NCBI GenBank assembly: GCA_024644185.1
Contig: JAHELM010000108.1
Location: forward strand, 1 to 7,486
From: Rhodospirillales bacterium
GTDB taxonomy: Bacteria > Pseudomonadota > Alphaproteobacteria > UBA8366 > JADFVY01
Length of the DNA: 7,486 bases
Direction of reading: 5' to 3'
Position numbers and translations under genes: made by a program. Shown here piece after piece: positions 6,553 through 7,486 of the stretch. Within the stretch, counting starts at the first letter, position 1, and the number at the start of each line of letters is the position of its first letter. A model generated the notes under the pieces. That model did no database searches. It was not told where the DNA came from and saw only the letters and a program-made list of their open reading frames with translations.

Positions 6553-6589
6553 TCCGTCGCGAAGCAGGCCCGGCTTTCGCGCCGACGGA
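6553..6589. repeat. Imperfect inverted repeat in the divergent region
   Basis: TCCGTCG (6553-6559) pairs with CGACGGA (6583-6589), and the stem extends inward through CGAA/TTCG with a three-base bulge. There is no run of T on either side in either direction, so it is not a typical terminator. It could be an operator shared by the two divergent promoters or part of a 5' leader structure; neither is shown. Confidence 0.4.
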
Positions 6590-6675
6590 TACGAAACTAT
6601 GTTATGGAGCGCATCGCGGCAATACTACTGCCGGATACCGCGACCGGACTCTCTCTGGATGGACGCCCTGGAATC

Positions 6676-7371
6676 ATGAAGCTGCTGGCGATCGACTGCG
6701 CGACCAGTGCCTGCTCGGCGGCGCTGTGGCTTGACGAGGGTCCGGGCCCGCGGCGTCACGCGGTCATGCGGCGCGGCCATGCCGAGGCGCTGATGCCGAT
6801 GATCGAGGCCGTCATGCGGGACGCGAACCTGGCCTATGCCGATCTGTCGGCGATCGCCGTAACGGTGGGGCCGGGCGCCTTCACCGGATTGCGGATCGGC
6901 CTGTCGGCGGCGCGCGGCCTTGCCCTGGCGACCGGCCGGCCGCTGATCGGCGTTACCACGCTGGAAGCCGTTGCCGCGGCCCAGGATGCGGGGCGCCGGC
7001 CACTGCTCGTCGCGCTGGAGTCCAAGCGGGCGGATATCTACGTGCAACTCTTCGCCGGCGACGGCACGGCGCTGGGCGAGCCGGAATCGCGCCTGCCGTC
7101 CGACGTCTCCGCGCTGCTGCCGGCGCAAGGCGAACTGGTGCTGGCCGGCGATGCGGCGGATGTCGTGGCGGCGGCCCTGGCGGGGCGCGATCCGGCGCCG
7201 GTCAGACTGGCCGGCCCCGATCTGCCGGATGCGGCGGTCGTGGCGCGAATTGCGGTCGAGCGGCTGCGGTCGGGGGCATCCGGGGCCGGCGCGCGATCTC
7301 TCGATCCGCTCTATCTGCGCGCGCCCGACGCCATACCGGCGGCGGCGCGGCGTGGCAGTGGGCCGGCATGA
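6676..7371 (+). CDS. tsaB: tRNA threonylcarbamoyladenosine biosynthesis protein TsaB
   Basis: A 231-residue member of the ASKHA-fold TsaB/YeaZ family, the partner that supports TsaD in adding threonylcarbamoyl to A37 of ANN-decoding tRNAs in the cytoplasm. The start MKLLAIDCATSACSAAL is the typical first strand of the family. Residues about 59-90 hold the family hallmark AVTVGPGAFTGLRIGLSAARGLA, followed by GRPLIGVTTLEAVA. The end, DPLYLRAPDA, matches the usual TsaB C-terminus. ATG 6676 is chosen because family members begin right at this strand; in-frame ATG 6604 would add 24 unlike residues. The ribosome binding site is weak. Its stop overlaps the next start as ATGA, so translation is probably coupled to the rimI-like gene. 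Confidence 0.95.
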   Translation: MKLLAIDCATSACSAALWLDEGPGPRRHAVMRRGHAEALMPMIEAVMRDANLAYADLSAIAVTVGPGAFTGLRIGLSAARGLALATGRPLIGVTTLEAVAAAQDAGRRPLLVALESKRADIYVQLFAGDGTALGEPESRLPSDVSALLPAQGELVLAGDAADVVAAALAGRDPAPVRLAGPDLPDAAVVARIAVERLRSGASGAGARSLDPLYLRAPDAIPAAARRGSGPA

Positions 7372-7486
7372 CGACGCGGCGACCCGGACGACACGTCCCG
7401 GATTCCGGCCTGCGCCTGGCCAGCCTGGCGGATGTCCCGAGGATCACCGCCATCACCGCCGCCACATCCGACGAACCCTGGTCGCC
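7368..7486 (+). CDS. rimI: RimI-like GNAT N-acetyltransferase, N-terminal fragment cut by window edge
   Basis: Only 39 codons are present. After a short arginine-rich lead the sequence LRLASLADVPRITAI...SDEPWS matches the start of RimI, the GNAT enzyme that acetylates the N-terminus of ribosomal protein S18; the EPWS motif is characteristic. The start overlaps the tsaB stop (ATGA at 7368-7371), and tsaB-rimI adjacency is common in proteobacteria, which supports the call. The acetyl-CoA binding motif lies outside the window, so the assignment is partial. Confidence 0.8.
   Translation, partial: MTTRRPGRHVPDSGLRLASLADVPRITAITAATSDEPWS

Larger units (their letters stand above)
6505..6675. other. 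Divergent intergenic region between paralogue C and tsaB
   Basis: These 171 bases should contain promoters for both the deacetylase-like run and tsaB. They hold the ribosome binding site of C (6511-6515), an imperfect hairpin (6553-6589) and a weak plus-strand promoter candidate (TTTCGC at 6575-6580, 17 bases, TATGTT at 6598-6603). The frame of tsaB stays open through most of it, but without family-like sequence. Confidence 0.5.

Overview
The window is GC-rich, tightly packed bacterial DNA. It looks like an alphaproteobacterium, probably near the Rhodospirillales. That placement rests on protein character and on an Nfu-type NifU gene lying near tsaB-rimI; no search was run. Every gene is chromosomal in style, and there is no RNA gene, insertion sequence, CRISPR array or phage gene.

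Layout: (1) 46-1254, minus strand: a secreted type I periplasmic binding protein of the branched-chain amino acid/amide ABC family, without its transporter genes in view. (2) 1255-1537: a divergent intergenic region with a candidate promoter and a small palindrome ahead of the next gene. (3) 1538-3130, plus strand: an Nfu-type Fe-S carrier, then a membrane-anchored Bax/FlgJ-like glucosaminidase. (4) 3142-6504, minus strand: three consecutive secreted polysaccharide-deacetylase (NodB/CE4 fold) paralogues, transcribed in the order C (5452-6504), B (4310-5374), A (3142-4209). (5) 6505-6675: a divergent intergenic region with an imperfect hairpin. (6) 6676 to the right edge, plus strand: tsaB (tRNA t6A synthesis) overlapping the start of a cut-off rimI-like acetyltransferase.

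The most interesting part is the deacetylase trio. Paralogue C keeps the Asp-Asp and His-x3-His metal motifs of the family. A and B are a tandem duplication: same reading register, constant 1165-bp offset, 266 of 354 residues identical by hand count. Both have lost the metal ligands: the second Asp of motif 1 is Lys, and both motif 2 histidines are replaced (Thr and Glu). Yet the region around the lost motif 2 is the most conserved part of the pair, at protein and DNA level. This suggests one probable enzyme followed by two maintained pseudoenzymes, all exported and all sharing a C-terminal domain with two Cys and a Trp-rich tail.

Taken together, the Bax-like hydrolase and the deacetylase-like trio suggest a cell-envelope or extracellular-glycan function placed between housekeeping genes (nfu and tsaB-rimI). 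The functional link is inference from proximity only.
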